64,000 nt of DNA from UBA2241 sp963777895. Its GTDB lineage: Bacteria; Actinomycetota; Thermoleophilia; UBA2241. The stretch is taken from positions 1 to 64,000 of the forward strand of contig CAVZSF010000002.1 of NCBI GenBank assembly GCA_963777895.1, given 5' to 3'. Positions 56,620 to 64,000 of the stretch are shown here, one piece after another (position 1 is the stretch's first letter; each line of letters begins with the position of its first letter). The position numbers and the translations under genes were made by a program. The notes under the pieces are model-generated. The model made no database searches. It saw only the letters and a program-made list of their open reading frames with translations, and was not told where the DNA came from.

Positions 56620-56734
56620 CTCGGACCTCTCCACTCTGCTTATCGGCTCCTGGCGGATGAGGCTGTAGCCGGCGGTAGTACGTCTGTCGTGGTCCTTTTG
56701 TCCATGAGGCGTCGAACCCCTGCCTGTCGTCGGC

Positions 56735-58810
56735 CTAGCGGAGCGCGTCGATCTGCGGAGTGACCGACTCGAGGACGGCGCACATGGTGGCGAGGCGCAC
56801 GTTGAGGTCGGCGAGGGCGGCAGCGCGCATCGGCTGCAGGCCGGCCTTCGCTTCCGCGAACCCGCCGGCCTCGATCATCCGGTACTGCGGCATCACGTTC
56901 CATAGACGCGGGACCTTGCCCAGTTCCCCGAAGTAGAGGTTGGGTGAATCGGGCTGGTGGCGCGTCAGCTCCCAGGCATAGACCTCTGGGCTGAAGTACG
57001 GGCCGTACCACGTCTGGCTCACGTTGCCGAGGGCGGTCGTCGCCCTCACTGGGTTGGGTCGCACCTTGGCGAGCTCGGCGAGGGCTGTGTCCAGGCTTTT
57101 GACGTCCAGAAGGACCTGCTCGTGCGGGTAGATCGTCCCCTCCCAGACGTCGAGGCAGGTGAAGCCGGCGAGCAGCTCCTTCTCGATCGCGAGGAGTCCG
57201 GCATTGACGGCCGCCTGCCGCGCAAGCGGGATCGACGCGGCGCGCGCCGCGTAAGCGGCGGCCGCATCCTGGAAGGCGATCAGGTCGGCGCTGAGGCGGG
57301 CGACCCTCCTGCGGGACGCGCCCGCCGCCGTCAGCGCACGCCCGTCCACGGCCGCCACCACGTCGGTAGCCCGCGCGGTCAGAGCGTAGGGCAGAAGGCC
57401 GCGGTCAAGGCGCTCGGCAAGCAGCATCTCGAGCTGCTGCATTTTGCGGAAGTAGCCCCAGTCGATGAGGTCCGGCGTGTCCGCCGGCGTGTGATACGTG
57501 GTCGACTGGTAGACGTGCGACTCAGAGCTCAGCGTCACGGCCGGCACGCCGGACGCGACGAAGGGGAACTGGTCGTTCCAGGAGTCCGCCCGGTCGGCGA
57601 GCGTGTAGCCCAAGGGGGAGAGCAGGGGATTGCTCCGCATCACGTCACTGACGAGCGGCCCTAGTTCGGTGTTGAACGATATCCACATGGGACCTTCGCC
57701 GGCCTGGTACTCGAGATTGAGCTGCCCGGCGACGCGGCCCGGCCAGTCCGGGTGCGCCCTGGCGATCGTCCACCACGAGCCGTACAGCCAGTCGTAGTAG
57801 GCGCCCGCCTTGCTCGATTCCTCCGCCGTCGTGAACAGGAAGACCCAGGTGCGGGACGGCTTGTAGCCGCTCATGACCGCCGCCTTCGCGACCGTGAGCA
57901 GCTGTGCGACGGCCGAGGTGTCGTCGAGCGCCCCCCGCCAGAAAGCGTCGTGATGGGCGCTCCAGACGACCATGGTGCCGTCGCGCGCCGAACCGGGGAG
58001 TTCCGCGACCACGTTGTACCCGACGCCGCCGCGCTCGGATGGCCTGAAGTCGGCGTCGATCCTGATGGTCGCCGTCACCGGCCCCTTCGCGAGCTGGTCC
58101 TTGAGCCAGTCGCCGTTGCGCGGCGAGACCCAGACCGCGGGAGCCTTCGCACGATCGTACTCAGCGGGGAAGCAGCCCAGTGCGTCGGGCGCGTTCCAGA
58201 AGGTGGCGTCGACCTTCCACGAGCCCGTGGTGATGACACCGACCGCACCGCGGAGCGAGGCCTCCGCCCAGGGGTAGTAGGGGTACCACCAGCCGAACAT
58301 AGCGTCGACGAGGACCAGCTTGCCGCGCACGTCGCCGGCTGCTTTGAAGTCCTCGGCGGTGCCCCCGCGGGCGTAGACGACGGGAGCTGTGATGCCCCAC
58401 GGCGGGGTCGCCTGGATGTGGACCCAGCTGGAGGCGATCATGTCCTTGTCGCCCGCCGTGACGCCGGCGCCGTGGAACGTCCACTCGTCGACGGGGACGG
58501 GCTCGAGGCGGACGTTGGCAAGCCCGATGGCGCGCAGCTCATCGGCGATGTAGCGTGCGGCCTCGTCGTCGGCCCAGTCGCCGGCGGTGCGCATGCCGAG
58601 CGGCATCGTCCCGAGACTACAGAGGTCGTCGACTACGCCCTGCGGGTAGCCCTCGGCCATGAGCTGGTTGGCGGCCTGGTCGAAGGACGGCGTGGCCGCG
58701 AGCGCCGTCGCCGGCACCAGGGCGAACACGACGAGCGCGCAGGCGGCGGCGACGAGGACGCGACCGGCGGCGACGCCGCGGCTCCGGACGCGCACGGACT
58801 GAGGTGACAT
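56735..58810 (-). CDS. Secreted M28-type zinc aminopeptidase-like protein 2 (intact)
   Basis: 691 residues from ATG 58810 (AGGGGGAG upstream). The signal peptide (AAACALVVFALVPATALA) is followed by TPSFDQAANQLMAEGYPQGVVDDLCSLGTMPLGMRTAG, parallel to peptidase 1. Zinc-site residues: SAHHDAFWRGALDDTSA (His, Asp), FTTAEESSKAG (Glu), NLEYQAGEG and TTYHTPADTPD (His). A long helical C-terminal extension is shared only with paralog 1. It probably acts outside the cell on peptides or amino-terminal residues. Confidence 0.87.
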   Translation of the reverse strand: MSPQSVRVRSRGVAAGRVLVAAACALVVFALVPATALAATPSFDQAANQLMAEGYPQGVVDDLCSLGTMPLGMRTAGDWADDEAARYIADELRAIGLANVRLEPVPVDEWTFHGAGVTAGDKDMIASSWVHIQATPPWGITAPVVYARGGTAEDFKAAGDVRGKLVLVDAMFGWWYPYYPWAEASLRGAVGVITTGSWKVDATFWNAPDALGCFPAEYDRAKAPAVWVSPRNGDWLKDQLAKGPVTATIRIDADFRPSERGGVGYNVVAELPGSARDGTMVVWSAHHDAFWRGALDDTSAVAQLLTVAKAAVMSGYKPSRTWVFLFTTAEESSKAGAYYDWLYGSWWTIARAHPDWPGRVAGQLNLEYQAGEGPMWISFNTELGPLVSDVMRSNPLLSPLGYTLADRADSWNDQFPFVASGVPAVTLSSESHVYQSTTYHTPADTPDLIDWGYFRKMQQLEMLLAERLDRGLLPYALTARATDVVAAVDGRALTAAGASRRRVARLSADLIAFQDAAAAYAARAASIPLARQAAVNAGLLAIEKELLAGFTCLDVWEGTIYPHEQVLLDVKSLDTALAELAKVRPNPVRATTALGNVSQTWYGPYFSPEVYAWELTRHQPDSPNLYFGELGKVPRLWNVMPQYRMIEAGGFAEAKAGLQPMRAAALADLNVRLATMCAVLESVTPQIDALR

Positions 58811-59022
58811 GGCTCCCCCTTTTCGCGGCGCTCCGCACGGCGCCGGTGCGGCCGCCGCAGCCGCAGGCGCTGAGCGGCGGCTCATCCATCGAGCCTAGCG
58901 CGCCTCTCCAGGAGTCATCAACGACAGATCTTTCGGCAAACTGAGCGTTGTCTGCGATGGAAACGTCGCGGTCCGTGAGCAGCGCAGTCTCGTGACGGCA
59001 GTCAACCGGCGTTCGCGCCGGA

Positions 59023-59056
59023 AAGGGCGGCGGCGCGAAGGTGCGCCGCCGCCCTT
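59023..59056 (-). terminator. Terminator after propeller paralog 4
   Basis: AAGGGCGGCGGCGC pairs perfectly with GCGCCGCCGCCCTT, 11 bp past the stop at 59068. On the minus strand it is followed by TTCC. Confidence 0.65.
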
Positions 59057-59067
59057 CCAGTGGTGTC

Positions 59068-60539
59068 TTACCGCACGTACTTCAGGAGCATCGCGTCGTC
59101 TGAGGTCGTCTCGCCGACAGCGAGCCCGCCGGCCCACAGGGTCGACGGCCCGCTGAGCGCCAGTGCTGCGACCTGGTCGTACCGCGACGCCGCGGGGGAC
59201 GGCTGCGACCACAGCCGGACCCAGCGACGCGCCCCGCCCGCCGAGTACTTGACGACGAGCGCGTTCGCGGCGCCCCCGCCGATGCTCTCCGTGCCTCCGA
59301 TCCAGACGGTCCCCGTCGTGCTCGTCGTCACATCGTAGAAGCTTGCCGACAGGTTGAGGCCCGTGTTGTAGAAGGTGCGGACCCAGCGCCGGCGACCCGC
59401 GGCGTCCCACTTCGCGACGGCGCCCACGACCCCGGGTTCGGACGCCGTCGTCTCGGACTGGCCGATCACGACGGCGTTGCCCTGAGCGTCCACGGCCAGC
59501 GCCGTCGCCAGGTCGTCCTTGTGGGCGGCGCCGTCCCAGCGGCGCACCCAGCGGCGATGGCCCCTGGTGTCGTACTTGATCAGCACCCAGTCCTGCCCGT
59601 GCGCGACAGACCAGCTGCGCACCAGCACGCGCAGGCCGCCCATGCCGTCGAGCGCCAGGTGATCGGCGCTGTCGCCGTTCACGCCGCCGCCGTCCCAGGA
59701 CCGCGTCCACAGGCGCTTGCCGGTGGGGGAGATCTTCATCGCCACGGCATCCAGGCCGGCGGACGCCGTCTTCTTCCACCCTGCCACGTAGACGTAGTGG
59801 GCCGCGTCGACCACGAGGGACTCGCCGTACGCGTACGGCACCGGTCCGCCGTACTCGCAGCGCCAGAGCTGCTTGCCGTCGGTCCCGCGATACTTGACCG
59901 TGCGCATCCACACCGAGGAATCCAGGTGCCTGGTGGAGCCGGTCACGTAGACGTTGCCGGCGTCGTCCACCGTGAGGTCGCGGGCCTCGTCGATGTCGTC
60001 CCCGGCGCCGTCGAAGACCCGCTGCCAACGCAGGTCGCCCGTCGGGCCGTACTTGAGGACGACCCAGTCGTTCTTGGTCTCGGACCTCATGGTGCTGCCC
60101 AGCACTATGGCGTTTCCGTAGCGGTCCGCCTTGACCACGCGCGCGCCGTCGCTCAGCAGGTCGCCGCTGTCCCAGCTGTGCTCCCACTTGATGCTGCCGG
60201 TGGCGGTGAAGCGCGCGATGAGCAGATCGGGGGGCTCGGACCAGGTCCCGTCCGTGTAGCCGCAGGCATAGCCGCCCCCGCCCGGCTTGGGGGTGACGTC
60301 CATGTAGCTGTCCATCTTGTCGGTGCCGAGGACGTTCCAGTGCTGCAGGGTCCCCGACGCCGGCGTTGTTACGGCCGCGGCGCCGGGCGGTTGCACTGCC
60401 GCGAGCAGCGCGGCCGCGAGCAATAGGACGGCGCACAGGAGCAGCATAAGCGGCGCGATCGGCAGGGGCGTGACACCGAGCGGCGGGCGCGTGTGACGGC
60501 GAGCGGCATGCGCTCGGGTACGGGACGTCGTGCGGACAT
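59068..60539 (-). CDS. Secreted SBBP/beta-propeller repeat protein, paralog 4
   Basis: About 490 residues. ATG 60539 follows GGGAGGATCC, but a single frame change is needed near 60450 to join it to the signal peptide (LLLCAVLLLAAALLAAVQ) and mature part. Otherwise ATG 60447 starts an intact 459-residue protein. Blade motifs include GNAIVLGST, GNVYVTGSTRH and YVYVAGWKK. The C-terminus DDAMLLKYVR resembles paralogs 1 and 2. Confidence 0.83.
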
Positions 60540-60683
60540 GGATCCTCCCATCCAGCGACAGCGACGGCTGGAGTATACGTTCGGCGTGGAGCGTGCGAAG
60601 GCCTTGGGAGGGAAGGCGGGCGGATCGGCGTCGCCTGGATGGGCTATGCCGTGCGGGCTATCGGCGGTGCGAAGGAGCGACGG

Positions 60684-60721
60684 GACGGGGGCGGCGGGCC
60701 GTCAGGCCCGCCGCCCCCGTC
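60684..60721 (-). terminator. Terminator after propeller paralog 5
   Basis: A perfect 17-bp stem with GTCA loop, 11 bp past the stop at 60732. Confidence 0.7.
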
Positions 60722-60731
60722 GACGTCCGCC

Positions 60732-62129
60732 TCAGGGCTGCAGCCGCAGCGTCAGCACGTCGAGGCCGGTCTCGATCCCGTTCACGATGCCGGAGGCGAA
60801 GAGACGGCCGTCGCGGAAGGCGACGTGGGACGCGCTCGCGTCCGAGTTGTCGGGGCCGGTGCGGAAGGTGGCCCACAGGTTGCCCGTCCCATCCGCCTTC
60901 ACGGCCGCGACGAAGAGCTCTTGCGGAGCGCCCATGCCGGCGAAGCGGAACCCGGCCACGTACGCTTTGCCGCTCCGGGTCACCGCCATGTCGTCGCCGC
61001 CGCGCCGCACCGAGGTGCCCACGGCGAGCTCGCGCTGCCACCTGACGATCCCGTCTGCCCCGTAGAGGCGGAGGGAGATGGGGCTTGTGCCGGGGGGCTC
61101 GTCCATGAGGATGCGCACCCGGTCGCTGCCGTCCACACCGATCGCGGAGATCTGGTTGAGTCCCGGCTGAGGCAGCTTGTCGGCGTCGGCGTCGCTCCAG
61201 TGCAGACGTCCGCCGGCCCCGAAGTTCAGGACGGCCGGATGGCCCCACATGCTGGTGTGCGAGACGGCAGCGACGTAGACCTCGCCGGTCGGTCCCAGGA
61301 CGAGGGCGGTCGGGCTGTCGTCGAAGGCGCCGGCCGAACCCCAGGTCTTTGCCCAGAGGCGCCGGCCGGCCGCCGAGTACTTCAGCACGACCACGTCCAT
61401 CGAGCTCGGGTCGGGCGCGACGACCGTGGTCGTGAACTGTCCGGTGACGTAGACGGCGCGCGTCTTGGGATCGATCGCCAGCGCCCTGGCGCCGTCGGAC
61501 GCGGCGTCGCTGGGACCGTAGCGCCGCGTCCACTTGACGCCCCCACCGCTCCCGTACATGCGGACCAGCAGGTTGGCACTGGTGGCGCTCACGTATTCGC
61601 GTCCGCACACCACGACGTTGCCCGCCGCGTCGCACGCCACGTCGCTGAAGCTCTGGCCGCCGGCTGCGTTCGCGAAGCGGTTCACCCAGCTGCGCTTGCC
61701 GCCCGCGGTGTACCTGATGAGAACGCCCTCCCAGAAGCCGCTCGCCCGCGTGGTGCTGCCGACCACGTAGGCGTTGCCCTTTGCATCCAGGGCCAGGGTC
61801 ACGGGCGCGTCGTTGAGCGCCCCGGAGGTGCGGAAGGTCCGCTGCCAGCGCTTCGCGCCAGCGCGCGAGTACTTGGTGAGGCCGATCGCCGTGTCGTCCC
61901 CGTTGTCACCCCACCTGACCCTGCACAGCACGAAGACGGTGCCGTCGGCCGCGACCGCCATGTCCTGAGCGGAGTCGTCGCGGCCGTAGATGGTGCTCAT
62001 CTGACGCTTCCACAGGACCTTGCCCGGGACTGCCGCCTCGGCCGCGCCGGCCGCCGCGAGAGCGGCGCCGAGCGCGGCCGCGAGCACGGCGACGAAGACC
62101 ACCAGTGCGATGAACCGTCGAACCTCCAT
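60732..62129 (-). CDS. Secreted SBBP/beta-propeller repeat protein, paralog 5 (intact)
   Basis: 465 residues from ATG 62129 with GAGGGGGAA upstream. Signal peptide ALVVFVAVLAAALGAALAAAGAAEA. Then VLWKRQMSTIYGRDDSAQDMAVAADGTVFVL and regular blades (GNAYVVGSTT, GNVVVCGREY, RAVYVTGQF, GEVYVAAVSH). Full length with good coding bias. No anchor and no catalytic motif. Confidence 0.88.
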   Translation of the reverse strand: MEVRRFIALVVFVAVLAAALGAALAAAGAAEAAVPGKVLWKRQMSTIYGRDDSAQDMAVAADGTVFVLCRVRWGDNGDDTAIGLTKYSRAGAKRWQRTFRTSGALNDAPVTLALDAKGNAYVVGSTTRASGFWEGVLIRYTAGGKRSWVNRFANAAGGQSFSDVACDAAGNVVVCGREYVSATSANLLVRMYGSGGGVKWTRRYGPSDAASDGARALAIDPKTRAVYVTGQFTTTVVAPDPSSMDVVVLKYSAAGRRLWAKTWGSAGAFDDSPTALVLGPTGEVYVAAVSHTSMWGHPAVLNFGAGGRLHWSDADADKLPQPGLNQISAIGVDGSDRVRILMDEPPGTSPISLRLYGADGIVRWQRELAVGTSVRRGGDDMAVTRSGKAYVAGFRFAGMGAPQELFVAAVKADGTGNLWATFRTGPDNSDASASHVAFRDGRLFASGIVNGIETGLDVLTLRLQP

Positions 62130-62238
62130 GATTCCCCCTCCGTCGCTCCTTGCGTCCGGCACGGCTTTCCCCCTTGCGGCGTCGTGCTCTTCGCGCTCGA
62201 GGTCCGCATGACCTCGCGCTTCGTGCTCGTCTGGTCCC

Positions 62239-63591
62239 TTACGGCGTCGCCACGTCCTTCGCGTACATCAGCATCAGGCCGGCGTCGTCGGTACGGCCCG
62301 CGAGGCAGACGCCCTTCAGCCCGAGTGACAGTGCCAAAGCGCCGTCCTGGGCGGCGGGGGTGGCCGTGTACCAGCCCAGCCACCGGTACATCCCCGAGGG
62401 CTGGAGCCTCTCGGCGAAGACGTCGTAGCCCATCACGCCCGCCTGCACTCCGCCGACATACGCCTCGCCCTCGGCCGTCACGGCGAGGCCATTGGCCACG
62501 TCTTCGGTGTCACCCGGGCCCATCCGATAGTCGCTCCAGTCGAAGTCGCCGGACGGTTCGTACCGGGCGTAGAAGGCGTCCTTGCCGTTGCCCGTCTTGA
62601 AGTCCTTCCAGCCGGCCACCAAGGTGTGGCAGTAGGCGTCGACGCCGACGTGGGTGTACTCGGCTTCGGTCGCGGCGGCCGCGTCCTGGACGCGCTCCCA
62701 GCGCAGGCGGCCCGAGGTGTCGGCGCGGGCGACGATGCCGCAGGTCTCGCCCGCGCCGTCGACGGCGCCGCCCGCCATCACGACGAAGGAGCCGCGGATG
62801 GCGAGGTCGTTCGCCCACTCGTCGGTCGCCTCAGCCGAATCCCAGGACCTCGACCAGACGCGGCGCCCGTCGGGCCGGTACTTGACCAGCGCGAGGTCGC
62901 GGCCGGTCGTCGTGTTCGTCACCGAACCGGCCACGTACAGCATGCCGCGCCCGTCCATGGCCAGGGCGTCGCCGCTGTCGTAGTCGGTGAAGCCGTCGCT
63001 GCCGTCCACGTACTTCTTCCAGAGCAGCGTGCCGCTCTTCGTGTACCTGGCGAGGAAGAGGTCCTCGGCCTTGTCGGCACGCCCCAGTCTGCCGGTGACG
63101 TACACGGCGCCGGCGTCGGTGACGAGGACGTCCCGGCCGCCGCAGTCGCTGCCGTCGGGGCTCATCAGGCGTTTGACCCAGAGGCGGGTGCCGCTCTTCG
63201 ACCAGGCCACCGTGATGACGTTCCAGCTCCCGGTGGCCCCCCGCTCGCGTCCCGTGACGACGACGATGCCGGCCTTGCTCGTGGCCACGGCCCAGCCCTG
63301 CTCGTCGCGCTGTGTCGGAGAGATGTAGGTGCGCACCCAGCCCCGCGTGCCGTCGGGCTGGTGCTTCATGATCACGATGTCGTAGCCCTGCGTGGGATGG
63401 GAGCCGCGTCCGGCCGCGTACGTGGCGCCGTCCGGCGCGCTCGTCGCGGCCTCGAACTCCACCCAGTCGTAGTTCCCCTGCCACGTGTCCGACCATTTCA
63501 GCGTCGGCTGGGAGGGAGGCGCGAACGCCGCGGGCGCGGTGATCAGCCCGACCAGAGCGCAGACGCACAGGGCGAGGACGAGACGGCGCAT
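62239..63591 (-). CDS. Secreted SBBP/beta-propeller repeat protein, paralog 6 (intact)
   Basis: 450 residues from ATG 63591. A longer open frame to 63933 is not used because the signal peptide (LVLALCVCALVGLITAPAAFA) and a GGGGGG ribosome site fit 63591. The domain layout matches paralog 3 closely (SDTWQGNYDWVEFEAATSAPDGATYAAG; DAGLMLMYAKDVATP). The promoter element at 63626-63640 lies 35 bp upstream. Confidence 0.88.
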   Translation of the reverse strand: MRRLVLALCVCALVGLITAPAAFAPPSQPTLKWSDTWQGNYDWVEFEAATSAPDGATYAAGRGSHPTQGYDIVIMKHQPDGTRGWVRTYISPTQRDEQGWAVATSKAGIVVVTGRERGATGSWNVITVAWSKSGTRLWVKRLMSPDGSDCGGRDVLVTDAGAVYVTGRLGRADKAEDLFLARYTKSGTLLWKKYVDGSDGFTDYDSGDALAMDGRGMLYVAGSVTNTTTGRDLALVKYRPDGRRVWSRSWDSAEATDEWANDLAIRGSFVVMAGGAVDGAGETCGIVARADTSGRLRWERVQDAAAATEAEYTHVGVDAYCHTLVAGWKDFKTGNGKDAFYARYEPSGDFDWSDYRMGPGDTEDVANGLAVTAEGEAYVGGVQAGVMGYDVFAERLQPSGMYRWLGWYTATPAAQDGALALSLGLKGVCLAGRTDDAGLMLMYAKDVATP

Positions 63592-63625
63592 CGCAAACCC
63601 CCCAGTTTCGTAGGACCCCGCGGAG

Positions 63626-63640
63626 ACTCTAGCACCGGGG
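63626..63640 (-). promoter_or_regulatory. Candidate -10 promoter element of propeller paralog 6
   Basis: The minus strand reads CCCCGGTGCTAGAGT, like the elements before paralogs 1 and 2. Confidence 0.4.
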
Positions 63641-63904
63641 GTACGAGCGCGACAGGAGGGGACGGGGACGAGCGGTGCCTGGCGAGGCGACGATAGGCTG
63701 ACACGTCGGCGCCATCGAACGTGAACCTCGCCTTGGCTCTGCGAGCCTTGCCGGCACACCCCATCAGCAGGCAGAGTCGTGGGCAGTCGCAGGAGAGAAC
63801 CGGCCTGACTTCGGCGACGGCCGACGGCGGATCCGACGCAGAGGATGTTGACTAGATTGGACGATATGGCTAAATTATGCGAGTCAGCCAAAACTGGAGT
63901 CGCC

Positions 63905-64000
63905 GTGAAGACCGTGTCCGCCACTGAGATCAAGAACCGCTTCGGCCTGTACCTCGGGCGCGTCGCCGTCGAGCCCGTCGCCGTCGAGAAGAACGGCCGC
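63905..64000 (+). CDS. Partial Phd-like antitoxin at the right edge
   Basis: Runs off the window. GTG 63905 follows GGAG; an in-frame ATG at 63866 is an alternative. KTVSATEIKNRFGLYLGRVAVEPVAVEKNGR has the Phd/YefM opening (S-A-T-E-x-K-N-x-F...G). A local AT-rich stretch (63848-63880) with TTGACT and a TGACT...AGTCA dyad looks like its autoregulated promoter. A toxin gene may follow outside the window. Confidence 0.7.
   Translation, partial: MKTVSATEIKNRFGLYLGRVAVEPVAVEKNGR

Noticed and set aside
1..64000. CRISPR arrays, rRNA, tRNA (including pylT) and insertion sequences
   Set aside because: No regularly spaced palindromic repeats, no rRNA or tRNA-like cloverleaf and no transposase were found by eye. 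A covariance search would be needed to exclude a tRNA firmly.

Overview
The window is high-GC DNA with strongly G/C-ending codons, plus-strand Shine-Dalgarno sites and many GTG/TTG starts. It encodes no recognisable rRNA or tRNA. Secreted Tat and Sec proteins, a KhtTU-type antiporter, a DHA2 exporter, and above all corrinoid methyltransferases with an aldehyde:ferredoxin oxidoreductase suggest an anaerobic or facultative deep-branching actinobacterium. The phylum is an inference; there is no marker gene to prove it. Many genes are broken by single-base indels, mostly one extra base in C/G runs, and codon use stays normal on both sides. I read these as assembly or read errors, not decay, and give reconstructed gene spans.

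Layout. 0-9.2 kb: a trypsin-like S1C/PDZ protease (minus), then a cyclic-di-GMP-I riboswitch with an overlapping terminator in front of a very large secreted PKD-repeat protein. 9.3-12.6 kb: two secreted beta-propeller (SBBP-like) paralogs. 12.7-19.1 kb: a Phd/ParE toxin-antitoxin pair beside a relic of a tetR 3' end, then a four-gene export operon (ABC permease, double ABC ATPase, DHA2 exporter, TetR) read leftward from a TetR-type palindrome. 19.1-22.1 kb: C39-like peptidase, a related repeat protein and a thioredoxin-fold protein.

22.5-43 kb is the core: a DeoR-family regulator and about fifteen co-directional genes with ATGA-type overlaps. It holds members of all three methylamine methyltransferase families (MttB-, MtmB- and MtbB-type) with a single corrinoid protein. 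The MtbB gene carries an in-frame TAG exactly where archaeal MtbB carries pyrrolysine, and the reading frame continues with the conserved MtbB C-terminus. The MttB- and MtmB-type proteins have no in-frame stop. Around them lie two APH/choline-kinase-like kinases, two phosphatases, two APC permeases, a nucleotidyltransferase-like protein, an SDR, two glutamine-synthetase-like ligases and an AOR. My working model is an anaerobic route that imports a methylated amino-alcohol or amine, phosphorylates or gamma-glutamylates it, removes methyl groups to a corrinoid and oxidises the remaining carbon. No pyl genes, RamA, or CoM/THF methyltransferase is in the window.

43-64 kb is mainly leftward: KhtTU-type antiporter, more propeller paralogs (six in the window), a GAF/HD-GYP protein, a Tat-exported multicopper oxidase, two M28-type peptidases flanking an exported amidohydrolase, and a partial antitoxin at the right edge. 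Two copies of a roughly 145-bp promoter-bearing repeat and several near-identical terminator hairpins punctuate this part.
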